Of a DNA stretch of 64,000 nucleotides, positions 47,260-57,800 are shown piece by piece. The position numbers and the translations under genes are program-made. Source of the DNA: Flavobacterium luteum (GTDB lineage Bacteria > Bacteroidota > Bacteroidia > Flavobacteriales > Flavobacteriaceae); contig NZ_WAEM01000005.1 of the NCBI RefSeq assembly GCF_008806775.1, positions 62,001-126,000 on the forward strand. The letters are read 5' to 3'. The notes beneath the pieces were generated by a model, which did no database searches, was not told where the DNA came from, and saw nothing but the letters and a program-made list of their open reading frames with translations. Within the stretch, counting starts at the first letter, position 1. Every line of letters begins with the position of its first letter.

Positions 47260-49140
47260 ATGAAAAAATACTTTTATATACTTTTTATATTTTGTTTTAG
47301 CATCACTCTTTTGGGACAAAAAGTTAGTGAAAAGAAAGCAAATAAACTATTCGAAAAGAAATCTTATGTCAAAGCAGCAGAGCTATATGAGCAAGTAGAA
47401 GAGAATCAAAATGTATTGCAAAACTTAGGAGATTGCTACTATAACAATTCTCAAGTAAGTGATGCTGTAAGAGTTTATGGGAAACTTTTTTTAAATTACA
47501 AAGAAACCATTCAACCTGAATACTATTTTAAATATGCACAATCCTTGCTTGGAATTGCCGATTATGAAAAAGCAGACAAGATTATGGGTGAGTATTTAAA
47601 ATTCGAAGTAAGTACTCCTAAGTTTATAACTAATTTACTTACCAATGTACCTTTCAACTATGTTATTCAGCCAATGTCAAAAAATGGATCTAATGGCGAT
47701 TTCGGAATTTCATTTTATGGAGATAAAGTAGCATTTGCCTCTGCAAGAAATACAACTTCTAAATCTTTTGGTTGGAACGAAAAAGCCTATCTAGACTTGT
47801 TTAGCGCTGACGTAAATGACAAAGGGTTGCTTTTAAATGTTGAACCATTTCCAAAAGAAATTAATACAGACACTCATGAAAGTTCAGCCACTTTTAGTAA
47901 AGATGGACGCATCATGTATTTTAATAGAACCAATGGCAATAAAGTAAAAATTGGAGACGAAAAAGTAGCTGTCATTAAAATTTTTAAAGCCGAATTTATT
48001 GATGGAAAATGGACCAATATAAAAGAGTTACTTTTCACAAGCGACACCTATTCTACTGAGCACCCATTTTTAAGTAAAGATGGAAAAAAATTATACTTCT
48101 CAAGTGATATGCCAGGAACTTTAGGCTCGTTCGATATTTTTGTTGTTGATGTAAATGAAGATGGGACTTTTGGCACACCTCAAAATTTAGGTAAAGCAAT
48201 AAATACCATTCACAGGGAACAGTTTCCATCAATATCTGACAATGGAACTATTTTATATTTTTCTTCCGATGGGCATCAAGGGATGGGAGGCTTAGATATA
48301 TTTATGAGTACTAATTTTCAAGGTGTTTTTGCAAAACCTTTAAATTTAGGTCAAACAATCAATAGTAATCTGGATGATTTTGGATATGTTGTAGATGAGA
48401 AAAAAAATACGGGCTATCTTTCGTCAAATAGAAAAGGAGGTGATAATTTATACAGTTTTACAAGAATAGAAAATCAAGAACGCTATGTTGTAGAAGGAGA
48501 AGTAAAAGATAAAAATACACAAAATCCATTACCAGGGACTTTGGTTTCGCTATATGATGAAAATAATATTTTAATTGGGCAAATGGTCGTTGGTGCAGAA
48601 GCCGATTATATTTTTAATACAGAACCCAACAAGAAATATAGAATTGAAGCTGTAAGAGATTTTTATATTCCTCATAGTGAAGATTTTACCACAAATGCTG
48701 ATGGAAAATTGCGTTATACCATAGAACTATTTGTTGAATGTTATGATGATGCCGAGGAGATTATTACCAAACGTCAAGACGGAAAAGTGCAAATCGTACT
48801 CGAGAATATTTATTTTGATTTAAATAAATGGGACATTAAATCGGATGCAGCCCGGATCTTAAATGTATTGGTAGATTTATTAAACAAATATCCAGAAATG
48901 GAAATAGAGATTGACGCCCACACTGATTCTCGGGCATCAGAGATGTATAATTTAATATTATCTAATAGAAGAGCTGCTTCTAGTTTAGAATATTTAGTGC
49001 AATCTGGAATTAAAAGAAAACGCCTTCGCTCTAGAGGTTTTGGAGAATCTGTTCCTTTAATTCAATGTGGTACAACTAGAGTCTGTACTGAACAAGAACA
49101 TTCTATAAACAGACGATGCGAGTTCATCATCCTGAAATAA
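47260..49140 (+). CDS. OmpA-family protein with TPR, PD40 and carboxypeptidase-regulatory-like domains
   Basis: 626 residues. Signal peptide (1-19); TPR-like helices (about 20-120; YVKAAELYEQVE, YYFKYAQSLLG). A beta-propeller made of PD40/WD40-like repeats follows (about 140-400; ESSATFSKDGRIMYF, EHPFLSKDGKKLYFSS, QFPSISDNGTILYFSS). A small carboxypeptidase-regulatory-like fold comes next (about 410-485; VVEGEVKDKNTQNPLPGT). The C-terminal OmpA domain (about 510-625) has IDAHTDSRA and NRRCEFI. It resembles PorE/SprE-associated proteins that tie the adhesin-SprF complex to peptidoglycan. Confidence 0.9.
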   Translation: MKKYFYILFIFCFSITLLGQKVSEKKANKLFEKKSYVKAAELYEQVEENQNVLQNLGDCYYNNSQVSDAVRVYGKLFLNYKETIQPEYYFKYAQSLLGIADYEKADKIMGEYLKFEVSTPKFITNLLTNVPFNYVIQPMSKNGSNGDFGISFYGDKVAFASARNTTSKSFGWNEKAYLDLFSADVNDKGLLLNVEPFPKEINTDTHESSATFSKDGRIMYFNRTNGNKVKIGDEKVAVIKIFKAEFIDGKWTNIKELLFTSDTYSTEHPFLSKDGKKLYFSSDMPGTLGSFDIFVVDVNEDGTFGTPQNLGKAINTIHREQFPSISDNGTILYFSSDGHQGMGGLDIFMSTNFQGVFAKPLNLGQTINSNLDDFGYVVDEKKNTGYLSSNRKGGDNLYSFTRIENQERYVVEGEVKDKNTQNPLPGTLVSLYDENNILIGQMVVGAEADYIFNTEPNKKYRIEAVRDFYIPHSEDFTTNADGKLRYTIELFVECYDDAEEIITKRQDGKVQIVLENIYFDLNKWDIKSDAARILNVLVDLLNKYPEMEIEIDAHTDSRASEMYNLILSNRRAASSLEYLVQSGIKRKRLRSRGFGESVPLIQCGTTRVCTEQEHSINRRCEFIILK

Positions 49141-49141
49141 T

Positions 49142-49172
49142 AAAGAGCCACTTTTTGAGTGGCTCTTTTAAT
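49142..49172 (+). terminator. Terminator of the adhesin operon
   Basis: A perfect 11-bp stem AAAGAGCCACT/AGTGGCTCTTT (49142-49152, 49158-49168) lies directly after the stop codon, followed by T's. Confidence 0.88.
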
Positions 49173-49253
49173 AATAGTAGCTTTTACATGTTTGAAAAAT
49201 TATTCAAATTCATTCTTTATGATTAACCAGTAAATTACTTCACATTAAAATCT

Positions 49254-49261
49254 TATTTTTG
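49254..49261 (+). promoter_or_regulatory. Putative -7 box (TATTTTTG) for the phosphatase gene
   Basis: It fits TAnnTTTG and ends 17 bases before the ATG at 49279. Confidence 0.5.
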
Positions 49262-49278
49262 TTTAAATTTAATAGGCT

Positions 49279-50886
49279 ATGAAAAAGTGTTTTTTATTTA
49301 TTATTGGATTAGCATTTATAAATATGCAATCGCAAAAGCGTCCAAAACTAGTAGTAGGCATTGTAGTAGATCAAATGAAAATGGAATACCTCTATCGATT
49401 TTCAGATGATTTTACAGAAAAGGGTTTTAAACGCCTTATGAACAATGGCTATACTTTTCATAACATGCAATACAATTATATGCCAACCTACACTGGTCCA
49501 GGTCACGCTTCTATTTATACAGGAACAACACCCAGCATGCATGGAATTGTAGGTAATGAATGGTTTAGTAGAACTTTAGGAACCGAAATGTATTGTACTG
49601 AGGATAATTCGGTGACGACTATTGGAGAAGGCAATGATAAAGAAGGGGAAATGTCTCCCAAAAATCTTCAAACAACTACTATAACTGACGAATTACGTTT
49701 GGCTACCAACTTCAAAGGAAAAGTAATAGGAATTAGTTTTAAAGACCGTGGCGCTATTTTACCTGCTGGACATTTTGCGAATTGGGCTTTTTGGTACAGT
49801 AAAACTGGAGCTTTTATTTCAAGCACTTTTTATGGTAAGGCATTGCCAGATTGGGTAACTCAATTCAATCAAGAAAAAAGATATATGTCATACATTACTA
49901 AAGGTTGGGATTTGTTAAAACCATTGTCAACCTATAATGAAAGTCTTCCTGATGATAATCCCTATGAAGGAAAACTCAATGGTGCTAATCCAATTTTTCC
50001 TTATAATTTAAAGGAAATGTATGATAAAAAAGACGCTGGGATTTTAAGAGCAACACCTTTTGGAAATAGTTTTCTGTTAGATTTTGCTATGAAAGCCGTC
50101 GAAAAAGAAGAATTGGGCAAAGATGACATTACTGATTTTTTGGCACTAAGTTTTTCATCAACCGATTATATTGGTCATGACATAGGTCCACGATCTATAG
50201 AATTGCAAGATACCTATTTGCGATTGGATCAAACCATTGCAGAGTTTCTGGAGTATTTAGATAAAACAGTTGGAAAAGACAATTATTTGTTGTTTTTAAC
50301 TGCCGATCATGCTGGTGCCGAAAATGCAAAATTCCTAAATGATAATAAATATAAAGTAACTAATGTTGAGCCAAAAGAAATTGTAAAAGCACTAAAGAAA
50401 TTTTCAACAGACACTTATGGAGTAGATTTGATTTTGAATTATTCTAGTTTCAATGTCTTTTTTAATAAAGAAACAATAAAAAATAAAGAATTGGATTTAG
50501 TGAAAGTAAAGCAAAGTTTTGTAACCTTTTTAATGACCCAAAAACAAGTAAAAAGAGTATATACAGAAGAAGAAATCCTCGCTAATTCAGGGAATGATTA
50601 TTATCTCAGTTTCATTGCAAAAGGGTATGATGTGACCCAAAACGGAGATTTGGTTGTGCTAGATAAACCAGGTTTTATAGAATATAAAGAAACCGGAACT
50701 TCACACGGAACGCCTTATAGTTATGATACCCACGTACCACTTATTTTTTATGGGTGGAATATCAAAAATGGAGAATCTCACGATAAAAAGGAGATCACAG
50801 AAATTGCACCAACGCTCTCGCAATTACTTAAAATACCTTTTACAAACGGAACCGAAACCAATGTTTTGTTTGAAATTTTTGATTAA
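49279..50886 (+). CDS. Alkaline phosphatase (PafA-like), periplasmic
   Basis: 535 residues of the alkaline-phosphatase superfamily. Signal peptide (1-19), metal-binding Asp31 (VVDQMK), the nucleophile Thr72 in YTGPGHASIYTG, FSSTDYIGHDIGP and TADHAGAENAKF (metal His/Asp), and a late SHGTPYSYD with a further His ligand. PafA enzymes are phosphate-insensitive broad phosphomonoesterases in Flavobacteria. All active-site motifs look intact; identity with PafA itself is likely but not proved. Confidence 0.92.
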   Translation: MKKCFLFIIGLAFINMQSQKRPKLVVGIVVDQMKMEYLYRFSDDFTEKGFKRLMNNGYTFHNMQYNYMPTYTGPGHASIYTGTTPSMHGIVGNEWFSRTLGTEMYCTEDNSVTTIGEGNDKEGEMSPKNLQTTTITDELRLATNFKGKVIGISFKDRGAILPAGHFANWAFWYSKTGAFISSTFYGKALPDWVTQFNQEKRYMSYITKGWDLLKPLSTYNESLPDDNPYEGKLNGANPIFPYNLKEMYDKKDAGILRATPFGNSFLLDFAMKAVEKEELGKDDITDFLALSFSSTDYIGHDIGPRSIELQDTYLRLDQTIAEFLEYLDKTVGKDNYLLFLTADHAGAENAKFLNDNKYKVTNVEPKEIVKALKKFSTDTYGVDLILNYSSFNVFFNKETIKNKELDLVKVKQSFVTFLMTQKQVKRVYTEEEILANSGNDYYLSFIAKGYDVTQNGDLVVLDKPGFIEYKETGTSHGTPYSYDTHVPLIFYGWNIKNGESHDKKEITEIAPTLSQLLKIPFTNGTETNVLFEIFD

Positions 50887-50950
50887 TAAAAAGAATAGGA
50901 TAGTAAAGTTTCTTCAAGTTTTAAAAACGGAATCAAATTTTATAAAATGC

Positions 50951-50988
50951 AAAATCCCGAAGTTTTTTAGGCTTCGGGATTTTTTTTG
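50951..50988. terminator. Bidirectional terminator
   Basis: A 12-bp perfect stem AAAATCCCGAAG/CTTCGGGATTTT (50951-50962, 50972-50983) is followed by T's and lies between the convergent phosphatase and lysA genes. Confidence 0.88.
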
Positions 50989-51008
50989 TTTGTGTTGTTT
51001 GTTGTGGG

Positions 51009-52229
51009 TTATGCAGTTGCTACTTCTAAAGGTAGCATAATCTGATTCTTTAATAAATCTTCAAAGGTTTCTCGTGCTCTAATTAAAATGCCTTCACCGT
51101 CTTTCCATAAAACTTCTGCGGGTTTGTATCTCGAATTGTAGTTTGATGACATCGAGAAGCAGTAAGCTCCTGCATTTCTAAAACATAATAGATCTCCTTC
51201 ATTAATTTCGGAAATTCTGCGGTTATTGGCAAACGTATCTGTTTCGCAAATGTAACCTACTACGGTATAAAAACGCTCTTTCCCTTTTGGATTTGAAATG
51301 TTATCGATGTGATGTTGCGAACCGTATAACATCGGTCGTATTAAATGATTAAAACCACTATCAATTCCAGCAAAAACAGTAGAAGTGGTTTGTTTTACCA
51401 CATTTACCTTGGCTAAAAAATAACCTGCTTCACTCACTAAAAATTTACCAGGTTCGAAAGCCAATGTCAATTCACGACCGTATTCTTTTTCAAAAGCGAT
51501 GAATCGTTTAGACAATTTTTTTCCTAATTCTTCAATATCAGTTTCGATATCTCCTTTTTTGTATGGGACTTTAAATCCGCTTCCAAAATCAAGAAAATCT
51601 AGCGTTTTGAAATTTCTGGCAGCATCAAAAAGAATTTCGGCTGCGTAAAGAAAAACCTCGATATCTAAAATATCAGAACCCGTGTGCATGTGAATTCCGT
51701 TGATGTGCATTTTAGTATTCTCAACGATACGAAGAATATGCGGCATTTGGTGAATAGAAATTCCAAATTTACTATCAATATGACCCACAGAAATATTCGA
51801 ATTTCCTCCCGCCATAACATGCGGGTTGATACGAATACAAACCGGAACCGTTGGGTGTTTCGTTCCAAAATGTTCCAATACAGAAAGGTTATCTATATTG
51901 ATTTGAACACCCAATTGCGCTACTTCTTCTATTTCTTCAAAAGAAACACCGTTTGGCGTATAAATGATTTGTTGTGGATCAAAACCAGCGTGTAAACCCA
52001 GTTGCACTTCTTGCAATGAAACCGTATCTAAATTAGAACCTACTTGTTTAAGCAATTGCAAAACGGCCAAATTGGATAAAGCTTTTACGGCATAATTAAT
52101 GCGTAAACGCTCTACTTTAGAGAACGCAGAAGTTAATCGATGATATTGCGATTGAATTTTCTCTGCATCATATACATATAATGGACCTCCGAATTGTTCT
52201 GCGAGTTGTACTAAATCTTTTGCTTGCAT
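51009..52229 (-). CDS. lysA: Diaminopimelate decarboxylase
   Basis: Last step of lysine synthesis, PLP-dependent decarboxylation of meso-DAP. 406 residues, class III alanine-racemase fold. The PLP lysine is Lys49 in YAVKAL; GSGFKVPY and FEPGKFLV bind phosphate and cofactor; GYICETDTFA carries the catalytic Cys from the partner subunit. Promoter box at 52246-52253. Monocistronic. Confidence 0.95.
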   Translation of the reverse strand: MQAKDLVQLAEQFGGPLYVYDAEKIQSQYHRLTSAFSKVERLRINYAVKALSNLAVLQLLKQVGSNLDTVSLQEVQLGLHAGFDPQQIIYTPNGVSFEEIEEVAQLGVQINIDNLSVLEHFGTKHPTVPVCIRINPHVMAGGNSNISVGHIDSKFGISIHQMPHILRIVENTKMHINGIHMHTGSDILDIEVFLYAAEILFDAARNFKTLDFLDFGSGFKVPYKKGDIETDIEELGKKLSKRFIAFEKEYGRELTLAFEPGKFLVSEAGYFLAKVNVVKQTTSTVFAGIDSGFNHLIRPMLYGSQHHIDNISNPKGKERFYTVVGYICETDTFANNRRISEINEGDLLCFRNAGAYCFSMSSNYNSRYKPAEVLWKDGEGILIRARETFEDLLKNQIMLPLEVATA

Positions 52230-52245
52230 GGCATTATTTTTTTGA

Positions 52246-52253
52246 CAAATTTA
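52246..52253 (-). promoter_or_regulatory. Putative -7 box (TAAATTTG) for lysA
   Basis: On the minus strand it reads TAAATTTG and ends 16 bases before the lysA ATG. Confidence 0.5.
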
Positions 52254-52483
52254 TTACTCTAAAGCCATACATCAAAGTAAAAACTAAAAATTAACAAATT
52301 ATAACATTGTGTTACAAATATAACAATTATTTTATAAATTTAGTGCTGATAAATAATAGAAAGAATTAGGTGTTTGATGTGTAGTATGAAATAATAGTAT
52401 AAATTAGCCATACAATACTATTTATATAGAAATGACTTTAAACGTTTGTAAGTGATTATAGGTTTACATTCGTAAATAAATGT

Positions 52484-52492
52484 TTAGCACCA
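52484..52492. repeat. Left arm of a 9-bp inverted repeat around the HEPN-like gene
   Basis: TTAGCACCA here is the exact reverse complement of TGGTGCTAA at 53181-53189. The pair brackets the frameshifted gene. No target-site duplication is obvious. A 9-bp match in AT-rich DNA may be chance. Confidence 0.35.
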
Positions 52493-52523
52493 ATAATCAT
52501 CACGTAATCTCAAAAATTGGCAC

Positions 52524-53175
52524 TTGGAAATAAACGCATCGAACTTATTTCAGCAATTAGCAGAACAATCCCAAAAAATATTATCTGTGATAGGAAAGCT
52601 AAACCTTCCTAACTATACTTTTGAAGAAACTGATAGGATTTTTTCAAAGTACGGCTGGTACATTCCAAGATTTATTGAAGTAAGAATCGTTTTTAACCTT
52701 CAAAGATTGTTTGAAGAAGGAAAAAGTGAAGAAGCAAATAAAATCCTCATCAAGTATTTTAAACAAAATTTAAAAGAAATCCAAGAAGATCTTATCATGC
52801 TTCATCCCGATAGAGCAAACATTATTAGAGAAGCATTCTTAGCCCATAAAAAAAAAGCTTTACTTCTCTTCAACTATATTATTCTTGTCACAAGCTGACG
52901 GAATTTGTGACTCAATAATATTTACAGAAAGCAAATTGAAGAAGATAAAAAACAAAAAGGAAAGTCATCATATTGTAAAAGTTCTATCAGAAAGTAACTC
53001 TTTAACTAGCTATTATAATCCAATTACAAAAAACTCAAATTTCTTTAGTGACTTGAATCGACATGGCGTAATGCATGGTGTTTCTAATGATTATGGAATT
53101 GAATTAAATAGTTTGAAAGCATTATCGTTACTGTCTTGTGTTGATAATTTTAGTAGATACCAATCTAAAAAATAA
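52524..53175 (+). pseudogene. Frameshifted gene with C-terminal HEPN-like Rx4H motif
   Basis: Two adjoining open frames read as one protein of about 216 residues. The first (52524-52898, TTG start) covers an N-terminal helical region (TFEETDRIFSKYGWYIPRF). The second (open through 52885-53175) holds FLSQADGICDS and the end NRHGVMHG ... GIELNSLKALSLLS. They join cleanly if one A is removed from the run of nine A's at 52848-52856: the reading then continues AHKKKLYFSSTILFLSQADG. RHGVMH (53059-53076) fits the R-x4-H motif of HEPN ribonuclease domains, a frequent feature of toxin and abortive-infection proteins. Without the shift the product stops at 124 residues and lacks the motif. Causes could be real decay, phase variation, transcript slippage or a sequencing error. 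Confidence 0.65.
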
Positions 53176-53180
53176 ATTAC

Positions 53181-53372
53181 TGGTGCTAATAACCAGATAT
53201 CACGAATTTACTTCGTCTGTTCACTATCGCTCGGGTGTAATTCGTGCCCATAAAGTGGAGTAAGCAAAGACAACGTAAAATAAAAAGGTTTGTTATTTAT
53301 TGTAGGCACGGAAGCTATCTGGACTGCTGGTAGCTACTATCTCAAAATCTGTGCTGTTTGTTCTTAACAATA
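53181..53372. repeat. Structured, GC-richer segment after the HEPN-like gene
   Basis: It begins with TGGTGCTAA (the right arm of the inverted repeat). A hairpin follows with arms CACGAATT and AATTCGTG (about 53201-53245), and the segment contains the wider pair CCAGATA (53193-53199) / TATCTGG (about 53315-53321). Base composition is less AT-rich than the surroundings. It has no ORF. It could be the end of a small mobile unit or an unusual recombination site; no family is recognised. Confidence 0.4.
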
Positions 53373-53407
53373 AAAAAGCCTCTAAAATCACTTTTAGAGG
53401 CTTTTAT
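53373..53407. terminator. Bidirectional terminator after gltD
   Basis: An 11-bp or longer stem (AAGCCTCTAAAA/TTTTAGAGGCTT) with a 4-base loop is flanked by A-runs and T's. It lies 16 bases past the gltD stop. Confidence 0.85.
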
Positions 53408-53422
53408 GAAATATAATTTTAT

Positions 53423-54877
53423 TTATAAACTCGGTAAATCTCCGTTTCCTTTTGTTGGTAAATTGGTAAAGCCCATTAAAAACAAATCGACTTCTCTTGC
53501 CGCTTCACGACCTTCAGAAATAGCCCAAACAATTAAGGATTGCCCTCTACGCATATCACCTGCAGTGAAAATATTAGGAACATTTGTTTTATAATTGTTC
53601 GCTTTATAGTTGTTGCGCATGTCAATTTCAATACCTAATTGTGAACTTAATGTTTTTTCAGGACCTGTAAACCCTAGTGCTAACAAGGCTAATTCGCAAG
53701 GCCATATTTTTTCAGAACCTTCTTTTTCAATTAATTCTGGTCGTTGACCAGGAGTCATTTTCCATTGTACTTCTACGGTTTTCAAACCTGTAAGTTCTCC
53801 CTTATCGTTTGCAATAAATTCTTTGGTATTAATTAACCAATTTCTATCACAACCTTCCTCGTGCGAAGAAGACGTCTTTAATTGCAGTGGCCAAAAAGGC
53901 CAAGGCGTTGTTTCACTTCTACCAACAGGTGGTTTAGGCATGATTTCAAAGTTGGTCACTGATGCAGCGCCGTGTCTATTAGAAGTACCCACGCAGTCAG
54001 AACCAGTATCACCACCACCAATAACGATAACGTTTTTCCCAGTTGCTTTGACTTGGTTTTCTATTTTTTCACCGTATAAAACTTTTGTTTGCTGCGTTAA
54101 GAACGTCATTGCTTGAACTACTCCTTTGCTTTCAATTCCTTTGGTAGGCAAACTTCTGCTTTCGGTTGCTCCACCGCACAATACGATAGAGTCAAAAGCT
54201 TTTAATTCATCAACACTATAATTTACTCCAACATTTACATTGGTTTTGAATGTAATTCCTTCGGCTTCTAAAATAGCAACACGTCTGTCTATAATTGCTT
54301 TTTCTAATTTAAAATTCGGAATTCCGTAACGCAACAATCCACCTATAGCATTGTCTCTTTCAAAAACAGTTACCGTATGACCCGCACGATTCAATTGTTG
54401 AGCGGCTGCTAATCCCGCAGGACCAGAACCTACTACAGCAACCGTTTTTCCTGTTCTGGTTTCCGGTGGTTGTGGTTTAATCCAACCTTCAGCAAAACCT
54501 CTTTCAATGATGCTTTTTTCGATATTTTCAATAGCTACAGGTTCTGCAATAATACCAAGAACACATGATTTTTCGCATGGAGCTGGACATAAACGACCTG
54601 TAAATTCTGGAAAGTTGTTGGTTGACTGCAAAATTTCTAAAGCACCTTGCCATTCTTCTTGATGTACCATGTCGTTAAAATCAGGAATTAAATTTCCCAA
54701 TGGACAAGAACTATGACAAAAAGGAATGCCACAGTCCATACATCGTGATCCTTGTTCTTTAATTTTATCTTTTGCTAACGGAATCGTAAATTCGTTGTAA
54801 TTGGATACTCTTTCTTGAACAGCTAAATTACTTTCGTCAGTTCTAATATATTCTTTAAATCCACCTATTTTACCCAT
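53423..54877 (-). CDS. gltD: Glutamate synthase small (beta) subunit
   Basis: 484 residues. It supplies electrons from NADPH to GltB for making glutamate from glutamine and 2-oxoglutarate. The N-terminus carries the Fe-S cysteines (CMDCGIPFCHSSCP and LCPAPCEKSC). FAD-binding GSGPAGLAAAQQL and NAD(P)-binding VIGGGDTGSD follow, then the C-terminal GDMRRGQSLIVWAI. Only 2 bases separate it from gltB, so the two are one operon and will form the heteromer. Confidence 0.96.
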   Translation of the reverse strand: MGKIGGFKEYIRTDESNLAVQERVSNYNEFTIPLAKDKIKEQGSRCMDCGIPFCHSSCPLGNLIPDFNDMVHQEEWQGALEILQSTNNFPEFTGRLCPAPCEKSCVLGIIAEPVAIENIEKSIIERGFAEGWIKPQPPETRTGKTVAVVGSGPAGLAAAQQLNRAGHTVTVFERDNAIGGLLRYGIPNFKLEKAIIDRRVAILEAEGITFKTNVNVGVNYSVDELKAFDSIVLCGGATESRSLPTKGIESKGVVQAMTFLTQQTKVLYGEKIENQVKATGKNVIVIGGGDTGSDCVGTSNRHGAASVTNFEIMPKPPVGRSETTPWPFWPLQLKTSSSHEEGCDRNWLINTKEFIANDKGELTGLKTVEVQWKMTPGQRPELIEKEGSEKIWPCELALLALGFTGPEKTLSSQLGIEIDMRNNYKANNYKTNVPNIFTAGDMRRGQSLIVWAISEGREAAREVDLFLMGFTNLPTKGNGDLPSL

Positions 54878-54879
54878 GA

Positions 54880-57800
54880 CTATTGTGCTATTAGTTCTTC
54901 TATTTGCTTTTCTTCTGCTAATCGTTTCAATGCTTTTTTGTAATCAATCGGCATCACTTTAATAAAATGTTTGCTTTGGTTTTCCCAATCACTCAAAATT
55001 CGTTTCGCTAATGGACTATTGGTATACATAGAGTGGTTTCGTATCAAACGTCTTAGTTTTACAAAATCTTCTTCTTCCATAGGGTCAAAAGCAACCATTT
55101 CCATGTTACATAAAGTAGCATCAAATTTTTTCTCTGTATCATATACATAAGCAATACCACCACTCATACCAGCTGCAAAGTTTCTACCAGTTTTACCTAG
55201 AACCACTACTGTACCACCAGTCATGTATTCGCAACCGTGATCTCCAATTCCCTCTACAACTGCTGTTGCTCCTGAATTTCTTACACAAAAACGTTCCCCA
55301 GCCATTCCATTTATATAAGCTTCACCTGTAATGGCTCCGTACAATGCTACGTTGCCAATAATGATGTTTTCCTCTGGTTTAAAAGTTGCAGTAGGAGGAA
55401 CCTTGATAATTAATTTTCCGCCAGAAAGTCCTTTTCCTAGGTAATCATTACAGTTTCCGTGAATTTTGAAAGACAATCCATTTGTGGCAAATGCTCCGAA
55501 ACTTTGTCCTGCTGAACCTGTAAAGTCTACTAATATAGTATCTTCAGGCAAACCTTGGGCACCGTATATTTTTGAAATTTCATTACTCAAAATCGCACCT
55601 ACAGAACGGTCAGTATTTTTTATATTAAAAGTAACTCTGGTTTTTTCTTTTCTATAAATAGAAGGAATAGCCGCTTTTATTATATCAAAATCAAGTACAT
55701 TCTCTAGCGCGTGGTCTTGAGTTGTAGTGTTGTAATTTGGAACTTCTTTTGCTTTCTCTGGTTTGTATAAAATAGTAGACAAATCCAATCCGCTTGCTTT
55801 ATAATGTTTGATAGCTTTATTGACGTTTAATTTTTGAGATTGTCCCACCATTTCCTTAAGTGTTCTGAATCCTAATTGCGCCATAATTCCTCTCAATTCT
55901 TCAGCAATAAAATACATGAAGTTGATGATATGCTCTGGAGTTCCTTTGAAATTTTTTCTTAATTCAGGATCTTGTGTTGCAATACCTACAGGGCACGTAT
56001 TTAAGTGACAAGCTCTCATCATTATACAGCCTGATGCTACTAATGGTGCTGTAGCAAAACCAAACTCTTCCGCTCCTAATAATGCTGCTATAGCCACATC
56101 ACGACCTGTTTTTAATTGACCGTCACATTCTAAAACAATACGGCTTCTTAAATCATTTAAGATTAAGGTTTGTTGTGCTTCGGCTAATCCAAGTTCCCAA
56201 GGAATTCCTGTATGTTGTAAGGATGTTAGTGGTGCAGCACCTGTTCCTCCGTCGTAACCAGAAATTAAAATAACATCAGCTTTTGCTTTTGCAACACCGG
56301 CAGCAATGGTTCCAACTCCTACTTCTGCAACCAACTTAACATTTATACGTGCTTCACGATTGGCATTTTTTAAATCAAATATCAATTGTGATAAATCTTC
56401 AATAGAATAAATATCGTGATGTGGTGGTGGTGAAATCAATCCTACATAAGGGGTCGAATTTCTAGTTTCAGCAATCCAAGGCACTACTTTTTCACCAGGT
56501 AATTGCCCACCTTCTCCAGGTTTTGCACCTTGAGCCATTTTAATTTGAATTTCTTTGGCATTGGTCAAGTAATTGATTGACACGCCAAATCGACCAGAAG
56601 CTACTTGTTTGATGGCACTATTTCTAGAATCACCATTTAATTCTTTTTGGAAACGTTTTGAATCTTCTCCACCTTCTCCAGAATTACTTTTACCTCCAAT
56701 TCGGTTCATAGCGATTGCTAAATTCTCATGAGCCTCTTGACTGATAGAACCGTATGACATAGCTCCTGTTTTGAATTTTTTCACAATTTCGGTCCAAGGT
56801 TCTACTTCATCAATAGGAATTGGATCTAAATTATTAAATTCAAATAATCCACGAATGGTCATTAAATTTTTACTCTGATTATTCACCATATCCGAGTATT
56901 CTTTATAGCTTTCTGGGCTATTCAATCGAACGGCTTGTTGTAATTTAGATATAGTTGTTGGATTGAACATGTGTTTCTCTCCAGTTCTTCTCCATCTATA
57001 AATTCCACCAATTTCTAAAGGCAATAAATTTGCAATTTCCGATTTTGGAAAAGCATTTTGATATCTTTTTTTAACTTCGCTTTCAATTTCCTTCAAACCA
57101 ATTCCTTCAATTCGTGAAGGTGTGTAAGGAAAATATTTAGATGTGAACGTTTTGTTTAATCCTAAAATTTCAAAAATTTGTGCAGCTCTGTAAGAGTGTA
57201 ATGTAGAGATACCAATTTTATTCATGATTTTCAATATCCCTTTTGCTATAGCTTTATTGAAATTTGCAATCGCATAATCTGCTTTTATTCCAGTGATATG
57301 TCCTTGATTAACTTGCTCTTGAATGATTTCATTAACCATGTAAGGATTAATTGCACTTGCTCCATAGCCAAATAACAATGCAAAATGATGCGGTTCACGT
57401 GGCTCAGCCGATTCGATGATGATACCGAATTTTGAACGGACTTTGAGAATATTTAAAGAATGATGTATGTAAGAACAAGCTAATAACATAGGAATTGGAG
57501 CCATTTTTTCGCTTACACCTCTATCCGAAAGAATCACAATATTGCATCCTTCTGATACGGCTTTGAAGGTGGCTTGAACACATTTTTCTAAAGCACGCTC
57601 TAATCCGTTAACACCTCTTTCAATTTTATATAAAGTAGAAATAGTTACCGATTTGAAATCGTCATGTTTAATGTTTCTTATTTTATCTAAATCTTCATTT
57701 GATATAACTGGATTTTGGATTTTTATTTTTTTGCAATGTTCAGGAACAATGTCAAATATGTTAAAATCACCACCAATTGCCAAGCTAGTATCAGTAATTA

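Noticed and set aside
53181..53250. Integron attC-type site
   Set aside because: Nested inverted repeats are present, but I could not find the paired core sites GTTRRRY/RYYYAAC in the required positions, and no integrase is in the window.
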